Assembly (NCBI RefSeq): GCF_003026285.1
Contig: NZ_PYOD01000001.1
Location: 992,001 to 1,056,000, forward strand
DNA length: 64,000 nucleotides
Direction of reading: 5' to 3'
Origin: Photobacterium profundum
GTDB taxonomy: Bacteria; Pseudomonadota; Gammaproteobacteria; Enterobacterales; Vibrionaceae
The notes under the pieces are model-generated. The model ran no database searches, was not told the DNA's origin, and saw nothing but the letters and a program-made list of their open reading frames with translations. The translations under genes were made by a program, and so were the position numbers. This document shows, one piece after another, positions 41,023 through 51,668 of the stretch. The stretch's first letter is position 1, and every line of letters begins with the position of its first letter.

Positions 41023-41898
41023 CTAGGGTTTTGTGTGGGTAACCATTATCAATTCTTGATCGCTAACGTGTTCGAACTGCACAAATAGCGCACTGTATTC
41101 AGAAAGAGATTGTATATGAGAGCCACCACATGGAATTTCAATGACTTCCTCCTCACCTAAATCACATTGCCAGTAACGTGAATCCGTTAACTGCACACCT
41201 TCACGGCGCATCACTACCGCTGCACCACTATGGCGCCAAATTTCTAGCTGCTGATTAATGAGATCAGTTAACGCGACTAAATTGGCCAGCATATCAGCCG
41301 TATTGAGCCCACGTTTGCGCAATGTTTTGCCCAAACGATAGGTATCCGTACTTTTATCTTCACTCACAATGCTTTGCTGCTGAGCATAACTATGAAAATC
41401 ATAATGGCCTAATTCATCTTTACGTGAGGCATCTTTACGCCAATAGTCGCTATGTAGCACTTTATTGAGTGCTAAAGAGGACAGGTGCCCTGCGCTATGC
41501 CCACGACTTAATGCCTGTTGATAAGCCCTATCAACCGACAAGATGACAGTATCTCCTTTTCTCCATTGAGCGTCTTCAGCAATATGATGTACCACAACAA
41601 ACGCCCAACCCGGCACATCACGTTTAACGGGAATATCTGTACCGACATAAAGCGTGCTCGTCGCTAAATCAACGGCACCAGTAAAACAACCAGTCACATC
41701 AAAGCAACGATCTCCCAAGCCAATAGTGCCTCTATCTGCAGGGTGATCAGGCCAAATATGACTAACAGGATGAAAACAGGTTCGATCTGTTACGACGTAT
41801 ACACCACGTGAAGTCGCTGGTTCACATAACTGAATTTCAGCTTCTGTTCGCCATTCTGGCACCGTAAATAACACATGAGTTGGTGTGACATCAGACAT
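41023..41898 (-). CDS. AlaX-like alanyl-tRNA editing hydrolase
   Basis: A 291-residue protein related to the editing domain of alanyl-tRNA synthetase. It has both zinc motifs: HSAGH at 134-138 and CGGSH at 257-261. The upstream segment FHPVSHIWPDHPADRGTIG corresponds to the glycine-rich FHPQGGGQPSDRG block of AlaX, but with the glycines replaced. Such proteins hydrolyse mischarged Ser- or Gly-tRNA(Ala), or related aminoacyl-tRNAs. The substrate here is uncertain given that altered block. The start at 41898 is favoured; an upstream ATG (41949) adds 17 unlikely residues. It is monocistronic downstream of der. Confidence 0.75.
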   Translation of the reverse strand: MSDVTPTHVLFTVPEWRTEAEIQLCEPATSRGVYVVTDRTCFHPVSHIWPDHPADRGTIGLGDRCFDVTGCFTGAVDLATSTLYVGTDIPVKRDVPGWAFVVVHHIAEDAQWRKGDTVILSVDRAYQQALSRGHSAGHLSSLALNKVLHSDYWRKDASRKDELGHYDFHSYAQQQSIVSEDKSTDTYRLGKTLRKRGLNTADMLANLVALTDLINQQLEIWRHSGAAVVMRREGVQLTDSRYWQCDLGEEEVIEIPCGGSHIQSLSEYSALFVQFEHVSDQELIMVTHTKP

Positions 41899-41934
41899 AT
41901 TTGAGCCTTTCCTTATTATGGTATAAGTACCAGA

Positions 41935-41965
41935 TAAAAAAATACCCAACGCAAGGCTGGGTATT
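41935..41965 (-). terminator. Intrinsic terminator of the der transcript
   Basis: AATACCCA (41941-41948) pairs with TGGGTATT (41958-41965). On the minus strand it is followed by a T-run of about eight. It lies 29 bases after the der stop. Confidence 0.85.
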
Positions 41966-41993
41966 TCAATCGATTCGCTATTAATAAAACAAA

Positions 41994-43475
41994 TTACTTA
42001 CGGCGACCGTGAAGCATTCCCGTCAAACGCTTACGCTGACGTTCTTGAGAAACAGTTAATTTCTGCTTCGTTGTTTCAAATGGGTTTTCACTATTCTGGA
42101 ATTGAATACGAATTGGTGTACCCATCATTTCTAATGAACGACGGTAATAGTTCATTAGGTAACGCTTGTATGATGCTGGCAACTCATTAACCTGATTACC
42201 GTGAATAACGATAATTGGTGGGTTGTAGCCACCCGCATGCGCATACTTTAACTTCACACGACGTCCACGAACCATTGGTGGCTGGTGATCATCTTGAGCC
42301 ATTTGCATAATACGTGTTAGAAGCGATGTACTAATACGCTTAGTTGCTGACTGATATGCTTCAATAACTGAATCATATAAGTGACCAACACCTGTACCAT
42401 GCAATGCTGAAATAAAGTGAATACGGGCAAAATCAATGAAACCTAAACGGCGATCTAATTCTGATTTAACGCGCTCTTTCACTTCATTATCAAGCCCATC
42501 CCACTTGTTAACAGCAAGTACAAGTGAACGACCTGAATTAAGAACAAAACCTAATAGGCTTAAATCTTGATCCGAAATATTTTCACGAGCATCAATGATA
42601 AGCAAAACAACGTTCGCATCTTCAACCGCTTTTAGGGTTTGAATTACAGAGAATTTTTCAACCGCTTGGTTCATATTCTTACGACGACGAACACCAGCAG
42701 TATCGATTAGAACGTATTCTTGTCCATCACGTTCCATTGGAATGTAGATAGAGTCTCGCGTCGTACCTGGCATGTCATACACAACAACACGTTCTTCACC
42801 AAGAATACGGTTAGTTAGTGTTGATTTACCTACGTTAGGACGACCAATGATCGCTAACTTAATAGGCTGCTCTTGAAGACGTTTGTAAGCTGCTTCTGCA
42901 TCTTCTTCCGTCAGATCTGCTTTTTCGATATCTTCAACTGAAGTTAAATCAATTAGACCTTCTTCGTCATTATCTTTCAATGATTCTGCAAATGGGGCTA
43001 ATGCACGCTCCATCAAGGCTGTTACACCACGGTTATGTGCTGCAGCAACTTGATACATCGCATCAACGCCTAGCTTCCAGAATTCAGCACAAGCACTATC
43101 AGCATCAATACCATCAATCTTGTTTACAACAAGAAAGGTTGGTTTTTCACGGCTACGAAGGTGTTTTGCAATCGCTTCATCAGACACAGTCAGACCTGCA
43201 CGACCATCAACAAGAAACAGTACGACATCTGCTTCTTCAATAGCTGCTAATGACTGTTCAGCCATTTTTGTTTCAACACCTTCTTCAGTGCCATCAATAC
43301 CGCCGGTATCAATAACAATAAATTCGTGCTCTTCTAGCTCAGCTCTGCCGTATTTACGATCCCTTGTTAGGCCAGGAAAATCAGCTACCAGCGCATCCCT
43401 TGTGCGGGTAAGACGGTTGAATAACGTCGATTTACCTACGTTAGGGCGCCCAACTAGGGCAACAACAGGAATCAT
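41994..43475 (-). CDS. der: Ribosome biogenesis GTPase Der (EngA)
   Basis: Der is an essential double GTPase for assembly of the 50S subunit. The 493-residue protein has two G domains, each with GRPNVGKS (residues 8-15 and about 210), DTGGID or DTAGVRR switch II segments, and NKID or NKWD specificity motifs. A C-terminal KH-like domain ends in a basic tail ([15 protein letters not shown]). An acidic linker lies between the G domains. It is downstream of bamB, as in Escherichia coli. Confidence 0.97.
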   Translation of the reverse strand: MIPVVALVGRPNVGKSTLFNRLTRTRDALVADFPGLTRDRKYGRAELEEHEFIVIDTGGIDGTEEGVETKMAEQSLAAIEEADVVLFLVDGRAGLTVSDEAIAKHLRSREKPTFLVVNKIDGIDADSACAEFWKLGVDAMYQVAAAHNRGVTALMERALAPFAESLKDNDEEGLIDLTSVEDIEKADLTEEDAEAAYKRLQEQPIKLAIIGRPNVGKSTLTNRILGEERVVVYDMPGTTRDSIYIPMERDGQEYVLIDTAGVRRRKNMNQAVEKFSVIQTLKAVEDANVVLLIIDARENISDQDLSLLGFVLNSGRSLVLAVNKWDGLDNEVKERVKSELDRRLGFIDFARIHFISALHGTGVGHLYDSVIEAYQSATKRISTSLLTRIMQMAQDDHQPPMVRGRRVKLKYAHAGGYNPPIIVIHGNQVNELPASYKRYLMNYYRRSLEMMGTPIRIQFQNSENPFETTKQKLTVSQERQRKRLTGMLHGRRK

Positions 43476-43591
43476 AAGTACCTCTTACTTTTTAGTGTCT
43501 TACAGACAATTGTCCCATTCATTCTTGCCTCCAGCTGACATTATCGTACAGCCTTCATCCGACAATAATATGCGAATAGGTATAACAACAA

Positions 43592-43623
43592 CGGCTCCTG
43601 ACTGTTTGAAACAGCAGGAGCCG
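43592..43623 (-). terminator. Long hairpin between bamB and der
   Basis: CGGCTCCTG (43592-43600) pairs with CAGGAGCCG (43615-43623), with an inner stem CTGTT/AACAG. The minus-strand tail TTGTTGTTAT is moderately T-rich. It lies 31 bases after the bamB stop, so der may depend partly on read-through or its own promoter. Confidence 0.65.
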
Positions 43624-43653
43624 ACAAAAATTTCACTGCATTATACCGACTAA

Positions 43654-44811
43654 TTACGGCATTTGCATTTTGTTGATTTTACCATCACGAGTCACAACTA
43701 GATAGCCATCATCTAAAGCAATTGGCGGTATAGCAAAACCACTACCATCTGTTGCTTGTTGAGCAACAAACTCACCAGTGTAGGGGTCTAACCAATGAAG
43801 ATAACCTTCACTGTCACCTAATACTAAGTAACCAGAAATCACAGCAGGAGCACTTAGTAAGCGATATTCCAGATCTTTATTTTGCCAAAGTTCTGTGCCA
43901 CTACGTGTATCTACTGCAACAATGTGATCTTTGTCTGTTACTAAGTATAACTGGCTACCATCAATAGCGAAATCTGTAGCTGATGAGTAAGCTCGCTTCC
44001 AAGCAACTTGACCACTACGCAGTTCAATTGAAACTAACGCACCGTTGTAACCTAAAGCATATAAACGCTCACCGGCAATAACAGGGCTTGCATCAACATC
44101 AACTAAACGATCTATCTCTGTAGCACCTTTTGGTGAACCAATAGGTTGCTGCCATAGCATTTGACCAGTATTCATCAATGCACCAGCAAGACGACCATTG
44201 GCCTGTCCCCAGAAAATACCGCCTGAAATCGCTACTGGTGAACTATCACCACGCAATGTCAGTGTTGGTACTTCACTGCTTAGCTGCCATTTTGCTTCAC
44301 CGGTTTCAGCATCAAGCGCTTGCAACACACCACGGCTGGTATTAACTACTACCATGCCATTATCAACAAGCGGTTTTGCGAGTACTTCGCCTTCAACTTT
44401 TGTACGCCAAATTTCTTCACCGGTTTCTTCATCCAATGCAATGACATCCGCATTTTCAGTACCAATGAATAATTTACCGTAAGAAAGCGTAATACCACCA
44501 GAAAGCTTAGCCGTTACGTCGCCTTGTAAGTCTTGTTGCCAAATCACTTTACCGTTTTCAGGATCAAGTGCTTTAACAAGACCATTTCGATCAGCCGCAA
44601 AAATTTTGCCATAACCGATAGCTGGAGATAATCGAGAGAAGTAACCTTCAACGCCATCACCAATGGTCTGACTCCAGACTTGTGTTGATGCAATTGTATT
44701 CTCAACAACAGGTAATGGTGCCATCTGATTCGTATCTTCTTCACTAGCACAGCCAGCAAGAACACCAAGCGTTAGCGCAACAGTTAAAGCTCGCTTAAAC
44801 ACTTTTTGCAT
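43654..44811 (-). CDS. bamB: Outer membrane protein assembly factor BamB
   Basis: BamB is a lipoprotein of the BAM complex that helps insert beta-barrel proteins such as the porin at the window start. The 385-residue sequence has a lipobox LAGC (Cys21) and then an eight-bladed beta-propeller of PQQ-like repeats (for example ALDPENGKVIWQQDL, ALDEETGEEIWRTKVEGEV, AVDTRSGTELWQNKDL). I prefer the ATG at 44811 because AAGG is well spaced for it; 44817 is the alternative. It lies between yfgM and der. Confidence 0.95.
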   Translation of the reverse strand: MQKVFKRALTVALTLGVLAGCASEEDTNQMAPLPVVENTIASTQVWSQTIGDGVEGYFSRLSPAIGYGKIFAADRNGLVKALDPENGKVIWQQDLQGDVTAKLSGGITLSYGKLFIGTENADVIALDEETGEEIWRTKVEGEVLAKPLVDNGMVVVNTSRGVLQALDAETGEAKWQLSSEVPTLTLRGDSSPVAISGGIFWGQANGRLAGALMNTGQMLWQQPIGSPKGATEIDRLVDVDASPVIAGERLYALGYNGALVSIELRSGQVAWKRAYSSATDFAIDGSQLYLVTDKDHIVAVDTRSGTELWQNKDLEYRLLSAPAVISGYLVLGDSEGYLHWLDPYTGEFVAQQATDGSGFAIPPIALDDGYLVVTRDGKINKMQMP

Positions 44812-44822
44812 AGTCATCCGCC

Positions 44823-45434
44823 TTACTGAGCTAGATCATCAAGCTTCATCTGCAATGCAGGCGAGGCACCAAGTTGCTGTGCACTTATGTAAGCGTTACG
44901 AGCAGCAATAATATCGCCTTTAAGCAATAAGATATCACCGCGCAGCTCAGCAATTTTTGACTGCCAGCTTGTCGCTGTTACTTTATCAAGCTCAGCAAGC
45001 GCTTCATCGAATTTCTGTTGCTCTGCATAAATACGTGCAAGACGCGTCTGTGCAAGAGGCAAGATTGCTTGATCTTTAGTTTGGCTAATAGCCCAAGTTA
45101 GCTGCTTAATAGCACCATCTAAATCACCAAGCTCGACTTGTGTTTTCGCCAGTTGAAGTGCCGCAAGTACTGAGTACTGGCTGCTTTCATTTGCCGAAAT
45201 AAACGCTTGTACATCAGCCACAGCATTTTCGCTGCCACTATCGAGAGTCGTCATTACCTGTGAATAAGCATCAGATGTCAGTTCTTTTGTTGTTTGAACT
45301 TCACCTTGGTAATAACGCCAGCCATAAAGACCACCCAAACCAATCACAGCACCAAGAACAACGGCTTTGCCGTTCTCTTTCCACCATGATTTAAGTGCTT
45401 CAACCTGTTGTTCTTCGGTCTCGTAGACTTCCAC
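44823..45434 (-). CDS. yfgM: YfgM (periplasmic chaperone network / SecYEG-associated TPR protein)
   Basis: A 203-residue single-pass inner-membrane protein. The N terminus MEVYETEEQQVEALKSWWKENGK and membrane helix AVVLGAVIGLGGLYGWRYYQ are diagnostic. The periplasmic part holds tetratricopeptide-like helices (LGDLDGAIKQLTWAI, QQKFDEALAELDKV). In Escherichia coli it associates with SecYEG and PpiD. It sits between hisS and bamB with gaps of 11-13 bases, so it is in the same transcript. Confidence 0.92.
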   Translation of the reverse strand: MEVYETEEQQVEALKSWWKENGKAVVLGAVIGLGGLYGWRYYQGEVQTTKELTSDAYSQVMTTLDSGSENAVADVQAFISANESSQYSVLAALQLAKTQVELGDLDGAIKQLTWAISQTKDQAILPLAQTRLARIYAEQQKFDEALAELDKVTATSWQSKIAELRGDILLLKGDIIAARNAYISAQQLGASPALQMKLDDLAQ

Positions 45435-45447
45435 TTCCTGTCCTCTC

Positions 45448-46716
45448 TTAAATCAATTCAGCCAGCTTTGCTGCTACTTCATCCTGTGCCATGGTTGTTT
45501 GCTCACCACCACGGAGATCTTTTACTACCACAGTGTTATCAGCGATTTCATTCTCACCAAGAACCAGTGCAATAGCTGCGCCTACGTTATCAGCACGTTT
45601 AAATTGCTTTTTAAAATTACCGCCACCGAAGTGGTTCATAACACGTAAGCCGGGAACATTTTCGCGCAGCTTTTCAGCCAGTTTCATTCCAGCCATCATA
45701 GTGCCTTCACCAACAGTAACGACATAAGCATCAACTGAGCGACGAACGTCTGCCAGTTCAAGTGTTTCCATCAGTAAAACTAAACGCTCAACACCCATAG
45801 CAAAACCAACTGCAGGCGTTGCTTTGCCGCCAAGTTGTTCGACTAAGCCATCATAACGACCACCGCCACAAACAGTACCTTGAGCACCTAGGCTTTCAGT
45901 AATCCATTCGAATACAGTACGGTTATAGTAATCTAAACCACGTACAAGGCGTTCATTTACTTGATATTCGATACCAGCAGCGTCTAATAGTTCACATAAA
46001 CCAGCAAAATGTGCTTTAGAATCGTCATCTAAGTACTCAGAAAGCTTCGGTGCGTCGACCAAAATTTCTTGTACTGCTGGATTTTTAGTATCAAGCACGC
46101 GTAACGGATTCGTGTGCATACGACGCTTACAATCTTCGTCAAGCACATCTAAATGCTGTTCTAAGAATGCAATCAATGCTTCACGGTAGGTCGCACGAGC
46201 TTCTAAAGAACCTATTGAGTTTAGCTCAAGACGAACGTGTTGATTGATGCCTAACTCACGCCATAGGCGCGCTGTCATCATGATTAATTCAGCATCAACA
46301 TCAGGGCCATTCAGGCCAAAGACTTCAACACCAACCTGATGAAATTGACGGTAACGACCTTTCTGAGGACGTTCATAGCGGAACATCGGACCGATGTACC
46401 ATAAACGTTGCTCTTGGTTATACAGCAAACCGTTTTGAATACCCGCACGTACACAACCAGCAGTACCTTCTGGGCGAAGGGTTAAGCTGTCACAGTTACG
46501 GTCTTCAAAAGTATACATTTCTTTTTCAACAACATCGGTGACTTCACCAATAGCACGCTTAAACAAATGCGTTGATTCAACGATAGGCATACGAATTTCG
46601 TTATAGCCATATGCGCTTACTACTTGCTTAATTGTACCTTCCACTTTTTGCCAAAGAGGAGATTGTGTAGGTAGGCAGTCGTTCATGCCTCGAATTGCTT
46701 GAATTTGTTTCGCCAC
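45448..46716 (-). CDS. hisS: Histidyl-tRNA synthetase
   Basis: A class II aminoacyl-tRNA synthetase of 422 residues. Motif 1 region [18 protein letters not shown], motif 2 [14 protein letters not shown]...[19 protein letters not shown], the histidine-specific [15 protein letters not shown] and [15 protein letters not shown], and motif 3 [11 protein letters not shown] are all present, followed by the anticodon-binding domain. It lies between ispG and yfgM. Confidence 0.97.
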   Translation of the reverse strand: MAKQIQAIRGMNDCLPTQSPLWQKVEGTIKQVVSAYGYNEIRMPIVESTHLFKRAIGEVTDVVEKEMYTFEDRNCDSLTLRPEGTAGCVRAGIQNGLLYNQEQRLWYIGPMFRYERPQKGRYRQFHQVGVEVFGLNGPDVDAELIMMTARLWRELGINQHVRLELNSIGSLEARATYREALIAFLEQHLDVLDEDCKRRMHTNPLRVLDTKNPAVQEILVDAPKLSEYLDDDSKAHFAGLCELLDAAGIEYQVNERLVRGLDYYNRTVFEWITESLGAQGTVCGGGRYDGLVEQLGGKATPAVGFAMGVERLVLLMETLELADVRRSVDAYVVTVGEGTMMAGMKLAEKLRENVPGLRVMNHFGGGNFKKQFKRADNVGAAIALVLGENEIADNTVVVKDLRGGEQTTMAQDEVAAKLAELI

Positions 46717-46777
46717 GTTTTTTCTCGTTTACCGACGGGGAATTGAGTCGAATATAAAGGTTATAAAGGAAATAGTG

Positions 46778-46806
46778 AACCGCTCCCTGTCAATCAGAGG
46801 GCGGTT
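46778..46806 (-). repeat. Weak hairpin in the ispG-hisS gap
   Basis: AACCGC (46778-46783) pairs with GCGGTT (46801-46806), with a less regular inner stem. It follows the ispG stop by a few bases. No U-tract is present. Confidence 0.35.
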
Positions 46807-46811
46807 TCGGT

Positions 46812-47933
46812 TTATTTCTCTACTTCTTGTACATTAATGCGGTTATTAACGTCCAACATCGCTGCTTTTGCGCGGATTTTTGTTTCTAGCTGATCAATGA
46901 CATTATCATTATCAAATCGTTCTTTTTGACGAATGCCATCTTCATAAAATGCGCTTTTACGGCTACTGCCTGCAACACCCAAATGAGAAACTTCCGCTTC
47001 ACCAGGGCCATTGACAACACAACCGATAATGGAGACATCCATTGGAGTCGTAATGTCTTCTAAGCGTTGTTCTAACTCGTTAACTGTACCAATAACATCA
47101 AACTCTTGACGAGAACATGTTGGGCAAGCAATAAAGTTAATACCACGAGAACGAATACGCAATGATTTAAGAATATCAAAACCAACTTTGATTTCTTCAA
47201 CCGGATCGGCAGCTAATGAAATACGTAACGTATCACCAATACCTTCAGCTAAAAGCATGCCTAAACCAACGGCTGATTTAACGGATCCTGCACGCGCACC
47301 ACCGGCTTCGGTAATGCCTAAGTGCAAGGGTTGTTTAATCTGCTTCGCTAATCGACGGTATGATTCAACGGCTAAGAAAACATCAGACGCTTTCACGCTC
47401 ACTTTGAATTGGTCAAAGTTCAAGCGATCTAGAATGTCGACATGACGCATTGCTGATTCAACAAGTGCATCAGGCGTAGGTTCACCGTATTTCAGTTGGA
47501 TTTCTTTTTCTAACGAACCACCATTAATGCCGATTCGAATAGGAATATCATAATCGCGGGCACATTCAACAACAGAACGTATACGCTCTTCATTACCAAT
47601 ATTACCTGGGTTAATACGTAAACAATCAACACCGTATTCAGCCACTTTTAGTGCAATACGGTAATCAAAATGAATATCAGCAACCAGCGGTATATTGACC
47701 TGCTGCTTAATAAGCTTAAACGCTTCTGCTGCATCCATTGTGGGAACAGACACACGCACAATATCTGCACCGACTTTTTCTAATGCTCTTATCTGCGCAA
47801 CAGTTGCTGCAACATCTGTGGTGAGCGTATTTGTCATCGATTGAACGGCAATCGGTGCACCATCACCAATCGGCACATCGCCGACATAAATGCGAGTGGA
47901 TTGTCGACGTATAATTGGAGATTCACTATGCAT
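46812..47933 (-). CDS. ispG: 4-hydroxy-3-methylbut-2-en-1-yl diphosphate synthase (flavodoxin)
   Basis: IspG is a [4Fe-4S] enzyme of the non-mevalonate isoprenoid pathway, downstream of Dxs. The 373-residue protein has a TIM-barrel part ([42 protein letters not shown]) and a C-terminal iron-sulfur part with [10 protein letters not shown] and [11 protein letters not shown], which supply the cluster cysteines. The cluster would be delivered by the isc system encoded further along. It lies between rodZ and hisS. Confidence 0.97.
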   Translation of the reverse strand: MHSESPIIRRQSTRIYVGDVPIGDGAPIAVQSMTNTLTTDVAATVAQIRALEKVGADIVRVSVPTMDAAEAFKLIKQQVNIPLVADIHFDYRIALKVAEYGVDCLRINPGNIGNEERIRSVVECARDYDIPIRIGINGGSLEKEIQLKYGEPTPDALVESAMRHVDILDRLNFDQFKVSVKASDVFLAVESYRRLAKQIKQPLHLGITEAGGARAGSVKSAVGLGMLLAEGIGDTLRISLAADPVEEIKVGFDILKSLRIRSRGINFIACPTCSRQEFDVIGTVNELEQRLEDITTPMDVSIIGCVVNGPGEAEVSHLGVAGSSRKSAFYEDGIRQKERFDNDNVIDQLETKIRAKAAMLDVNNRINVQEVEK

Positions 47934-47945
47934 TACATATTCTCT

Positions 47946-48938
47946 TTACAGCGGAAGCTTAAATCTTGCGACTTTACCAGCAGGATACACGCTAAGATCA
48001 ACAGGTTCGCCTTTGTAAGTCATTTCGACAACACCCGGCGCACCAAGTACAACTTTAAACGGTGCTGCGCCATTTAAGTTCAGCACATCACCCGTTTTTT
48101 TAATACCAGTATCAAGACGCTTACCATTCGCGTCACGAACATCAATCCAGCAGTCTCCGGCAAAGCTCAGTTTTAAATCTGAAACAATGGCACCGTCATC
48201 TGTGCTCTCCGCACTTTCAGATATAACATCCGACGCTTGCTCTGCGACAAAACTGTCGTTATCGCTCCCCGCATTAATGACTGTGGATGGGTTTGAAATT
48301 GAAACTTCATCATCAACAGCAGAAATCAAATCACTATCATTAGTGGCAGATAACACCGTTTCAGGTTCGCTTGCGGTAACAACGGTACCTTCAGCTGCCG
48401 CATTAATATCAGAAGCTGATACACCCGTTATCGTCGGATCAGATAAGTCAGAATTGGCTATGGATTCATCTAACGGTTGAGACAACTCACTAAAAACCGT
48501 TGATAAGTCAGTACCCGACTCTAGTTGCTCACTTTGCCACCACCATGCAGCGGTTAGGCCGATGATGATCGCCGCGACCCCCCAAGTAATACCCATAATT
48601 CGACTATCATGTGCTTCACGCTTCGTTCGACGAGAGAAGCTTTGCATTTCTTGTTCTTTAGGCTGTGCATGGCCAAGTAGATCCAGCTTTGCCAGTATTT
48701 CTTTTTCATTTAAGCCAACATATTTAGCATATGAACTCACATAACCACGCGTAAACGTGGCGACTTGAGATTCTTCAAAAATGTTGTCTTCAATATTATT
48801 GATAACAGAAAGTTTAAGGCGTAAACGGCTGGCAATATCTTTTTGAGAGTAGCCTAGCTTTTCACGCGCTTGTCGCAGCATATCCCCTGGACGAATCACT
48901 TCTTCTGTTGAATTATCTTCGTTCTCTTTAATATTCAT
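47946..48938 (-). CDS. rodZ: Cytoskeleton protein RodZ
   Basis: RodZ links MreB to the membrane and supports rod shape. The 330-residue protein has a cytoplasmic helix-turn-helix domain (about 15-85; LRQAREKLGYSQKDIASRLRL), a basic juxtamembrane stretch (SRRTKREAH), one membrane helix (about 116-133), a long Ser/Asp/Thr-rich periplasmic linker, and a C-terminal beta domain (LSFAGDCWIDVRDANGKRL). It overlaps the preceding pilF by 11 bases. Confidence 0.93.
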   Translation of the reverse strand: MNIKENEDNSTEEVIRPGDMLRQAREKLGYSQKDIASRLRLKLSVINNIEDNIFEESQVATFTRGYVSSYAKYVGLNEKEILAKLDLLGHAQPKEQEMQSFSRRTKREAHDSRIMGITWGVAAIIIGLTAAWWWQSEQLESGTDLSTVFSELSQPLDESIANSDLSDPTITGVSASDINAAAEGTVVTASEPETVLSATNDSDLISAVDDEVSISNPSTVINAGSDNDSFVAEQASDVISESAESTDDGAIVSDLKLSFAGDCWIDVRDANGKRLDTGIKKTGDVLNLNGAAPFKVVLGAPGVVEMTYKGEPVDLSVYPAGKVARFKLPL

Positions 48939-49683
48939 TGGCTAGATATTTCTGATATTGCTGAGAATCTGGGAACTGCTCTTTAAGCAAAACGGCATAC
49001 TTATCCACTTCTGTTAATCGTCCAGCCTGATTTTCTAACTGAATGAGTAGCCACAAGCTATCCGCTTTATACCCATATCTCTTGTTAAATTTAAAAAGCA
49101 TGACGCGTGCATCTTTAAAATTATCAGATTCAATTTCAAGTTGCGCCAGCTGCAAAATAGATTTTGGTCTGTACGGGTCATGAGAGAGCGATTTTTTAAA
49201 ATAAAATTGTGCTTGTGAATTATCACCTTTTTTAAGGCTACACAAACCTGCATTCTCATAACTGGCAGATATCAAATAATAATACGGTTGTTTAATTGCC
49301 TTTTCAAAGGCTTTGATGGCATCGTCGTAACGTTGCTCACTACACAAGAATACACCATAGTTATTTAAAACATCGCCATTTTTTGGTGAATCTCGTAATG
49401 CTTTTCTATACATACTTTCAGCAGCGTCATTCTCATCCACAGTCTGAAAGTAATATGCCATTGCGTTTTGAGCACGATAATACCTAGGAGCATACTTTAA
49501 TGCTGTTTCAAGGTTTTCTCTTGCTCGTTGCCATTGACCATCATTTAAATAGCTAAGTCCAAGAGCGATCCTGGCCTCAGATGCATCGATACGATTAAAT
49601 TCTTTCTTATTGCCTATTTCTTGGACTGTTATACAGCCTACCAACAAGCTACACAATAATGGGTACAACGTCCATTTAACCAT
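48928..49683 (-). CDS. pilF: Type IV pilus biogenesis lipoprotein PilF/PilW
   Basis: PilF is an outer-membrane lipoprotein that helps assemble the pilus secretin. The 251-residue sequence has a short signal with lipobox LLVGC (Cys17), then six or so tetratricopeptide repeats, seen in ARIALGLSYLNDGQWQRARENLETAL, NNYGVFLCSEQRYDDAIKAFEKAI and AGLCSLKKGDNSQAQFYFKKSL. The position between rlmN and rodZ is typical of gammaproteobacteria with type IV pili. Confidence 0.9.
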   Translation of the reverse strand: MVKWTLYPLLCSLLVGCITVQEIGNKKEFNRIDASEARIALGLSYLNDGQWQRARENLETALKYAPRYYRAQNAMAYYFQTVDENDAAESMYRKALRDSPKNGDVLNNYGVFLCSEQRYDDAIKAFEKAIKQPYYYLISASYENAGLCSLKKGDNSQAQFYFKKSLSHDPYRPKSILQLAQLEIESDNFKDARVMLFKFNKRYGYKADSLWLLIQLENQAGRLTEVDKYAVLLKEQFPDSQQYQKYLANEY

Positions 49684-49723
49684 GTTTTATCTCACATCGA
49701 CATCCTTGTCTATACGTCTGTTT

Positions 49724-50845
49724 TTAGACCGTTTTGACAGGGATTTGTTCACCGTCTTGCTGCTTAACTTGTGTGCGTTTCGTGCGGTCAATCACATCAC
49801 CGACTAATTGCCCACAAGCTGCATCAATATCATCACCGCGAGTTTTACGTACTGTGACTGTAAAGTCATATTCCATAAGCGTTTTCATGAAACGATCAAT
49901 ACGTGAATTACTCGGTTTACGGTATGGTGACCCAGGATACGGGTTGAATGGAATAAGATTAATCTTTGCAGGCGTATCTTTTAGCAATACTGCTAACTGA
50001 CGCGCATGTTCCATGTCATCATTAACATGATCTAACAAAACATATTCAACAGTTACACGACCGCGGTTCGCATTTGATTGCTCAACGTACCGACGAACCG
50101 ACTCTAGGAAGGTCGCGATATTGAAGCGATCATTAATTGGCATGATTTGAGAACGCAGCTCATCTGTTGGTGCGTGCAAAGAAATAGCCAAAGCAACATC
50201 AATATTACCCGTCATCTGATCAAGACCAGAAACAACTCCTGATGTAGAAACAGTTACACGACGTTTAGACAAACCAAAGCCGATATCATCCAGCATAATT
50301 TCTAATGCTGGGATCAGGTTTTTCATATTAAGAAGTGGCTCACCCATTCCCATCATTACAACATTGGTGATAGGACGACGACCCGTTTCTTTTTCAATAC
50401 CAATTTCTTTTGCTGCACGCCATACCTGACCAATAATTTCAGATACACGTAAATTACGGTTGAAACCCTGTTGAGCTGTTGAGCAGAAAGTACATGCAAG
50501 AGCACAACCCACCTGTGAAGAAACACACAAGGTTGCACGATCACCGTCAGGAATATAGACAGTTTCAACATCTTGATCGCCAACACGCATGGCCCACTTA
50601 ATGGTGCCATCAACTGAGTGTTGTGCTTCCGAAACATAAGGTGCACGGATTTCAGCAACACGCTTAAGTTTTTCACGAAGCTTCTTATTGATATTCGTCA
50701 TTTGATCGAAATCATCACAACCGAATTGGTAGATCCACTTCATGATTTGATCAGCACGGAAGGCTTTTTCATTCAGCTCTTCTGCAAAGTATGTACGCAA
50801 CCCTTTGCGATCTAAATCCAGTAGATTAGTTTTGACTGTTGTCAT
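49724..50845 (-). CDS. rlmN: 23S rRNA (adenine2503-C2) / tRNA (adenine37-C2) methyltransferase RlmN
   Basis: A radical-SAM enzyme that methylates A2503 of 23S rRNA and A37 of some tRNAs. The 373-residue protein has the CxxxCxxC cluster motif in [52 protein letters not shown] and the resolving cysteine in DIDAACGQL. The start at 50845 ([15 protein letters not shown]) is usual; an upstream ATG (50890) adds 15 residues. It precedes pilF and rodZ. Confidence 0.96.
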   Translation of the reverse strand: MTTVKTNLLDLDRKGLRTYFAEELNEKAFRADQIMKWIYQFGCDDFDQMTNINKKLREKLKRVAEIRAPYVSEAQHSVDGTIKWAMRVGDQDVETVYIPDGDRATLCVSSQVGCALACTFCSTAQQGFNRNLRVSEIIGQVWRAAKEIGIEKETGRRPITNVVMMGMGEPLLNMKNLIPALEIMLDDIGFGLSKRRVTVSTSGVVSGLDQMTGNIDVALAISLHAPTDELRSQIMPINDRFNIATFLESVRRYVEQSNANRGRVTVEYVLLDHVNDDMEHARQLAVLLKDTPAKINLIPFNPYPGSPYRKPSNSRIDRFMKTLMEYDFTVTVRKTRGDDIDAACGQLVGDVIDRTKRTQVKQQDGEQIPVKTV

Positions 50846-51040
50846 CGGTTGTTGCCTCATTAAAAAATGACGGATTCTATGCCTTGGCAATCTTAAAAGT
50901 ATGATTGCGTGTAATAGGACAATTCAAGGCGCGAAATTGTACAGCCTTTGCCTGCCTGTTTCCACTTGTAAGCACTAAGGTTATTTTAGCAATGGCACGT
51001 AACTTCAGCGAAAAAACACCTTATGCAAAGCAAAAATGAC

Positions 51041-51064
51041 AACGGGAAGCCGAAGCTTCCCGTT
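51041..51064 (-). terminator. Intrinsic terminator of ndk
   Basis: AACGGGAAGC and GCTTCCCGTT form a perfect 10-bp stem; on the minus strand the loop is UUCG and the tail is GTCATTTTTGC. It lies 34 bases after the ndk stop. Confidence 0.85.
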
Positions 51065-51097
51065 AATAATCTGTTTTGTATGAAATTTAATCAATAA

Positions 51098-51526
51098 TTA
51101 GTCACGTGGACAAATTTCATCTTCTGTAAAGAAATAGGCAATTTCACGTGCCGCTGATTCAGGGCTATCAGAACCATGTACTGAGTTATAACGCATACTT
51201 AATGCAAAATCTGAACGAATCGTGCCACATGCAGCATTTTCTGGGTTAGTTGTACCCATTAATTCACGGTAACGATGAATCGCATCTTCACCTTCGAGTA
51301 CCTGCACCATCACAGGGCCCGATGTCATGAATTCCACTAGCTCATTAAAAAATGGCTTACCTTCATGCTCAGCGTAAAACCCCTGAGCTTTAGTTGCATC
51401 AAGATGAACCATTTTTGATGCCACAATTTTTAAGCCAGCATTTTCAAAACGCTGGTAAATAGCACCAATCAAATTACGCTTAACAGCATCGGGCTTTACA
51501 ATTGAAAACGTTTTTTCAATAGTCAT
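51098..51526 (-). CDS. ndk: Nucleoside diphosphate kinase
   Basis: Ndk transfers phosphate between nucleoside di- and triphosphates. The 142-residue protein has the phosphohistidine His117 in [20 protein letters not shown], and GTIRSDFA; the ATP-binding residues are intact. It stands between pepB and rlmN with its own terminator. Confidence 0.97.
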   Translation of the reverse strand: MTIEKTFSIVKPDAVKRNLIGAIYQRFENAGLKIVASKMVHLDATKAQGFYAEHEGKPFFNELVEFMTSGPVMVQVLEGEDAIHRYRELMGTTNPENAACGTIRSDFALSMRYNSVHGSDSPESAAREIAYFFTEDEICPRD

Positions 51527-51628
51527 TATAATTCTTCCTTTTGAGTCAATTCGTTCTTGGCTAAGCTATATACCAAGTAATACGCAGCTTTGAGTTATAA
51601 CAAATTCTACTATGCTGCTTTCTGGTTT

Positions 51629-51657
51629 AGGCAAGTTATAACGTTGATAACTTGCCT
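51629..51657. terminator. Hairpin downstream of the first pepB
   Basis: AGGCAAGTTAT (51629-51639) pairs with ATAACTTGCCT (51647-51657). The T-run (TTTTT) is on the plus strand, yet both flanking genes run on the minus strand. It could still end the pepB transcript by structure alone. Confidence 0.6.
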
Positions 51658-51668
51658 TTTTCTAACGA

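Noticed and set aside
43120..43653. A 177-codon open frame on the plus strand
   Set aside because: It is antisense to the start of der and its leader; the Ser/Thr-rich translation is typical of a shadow frame.
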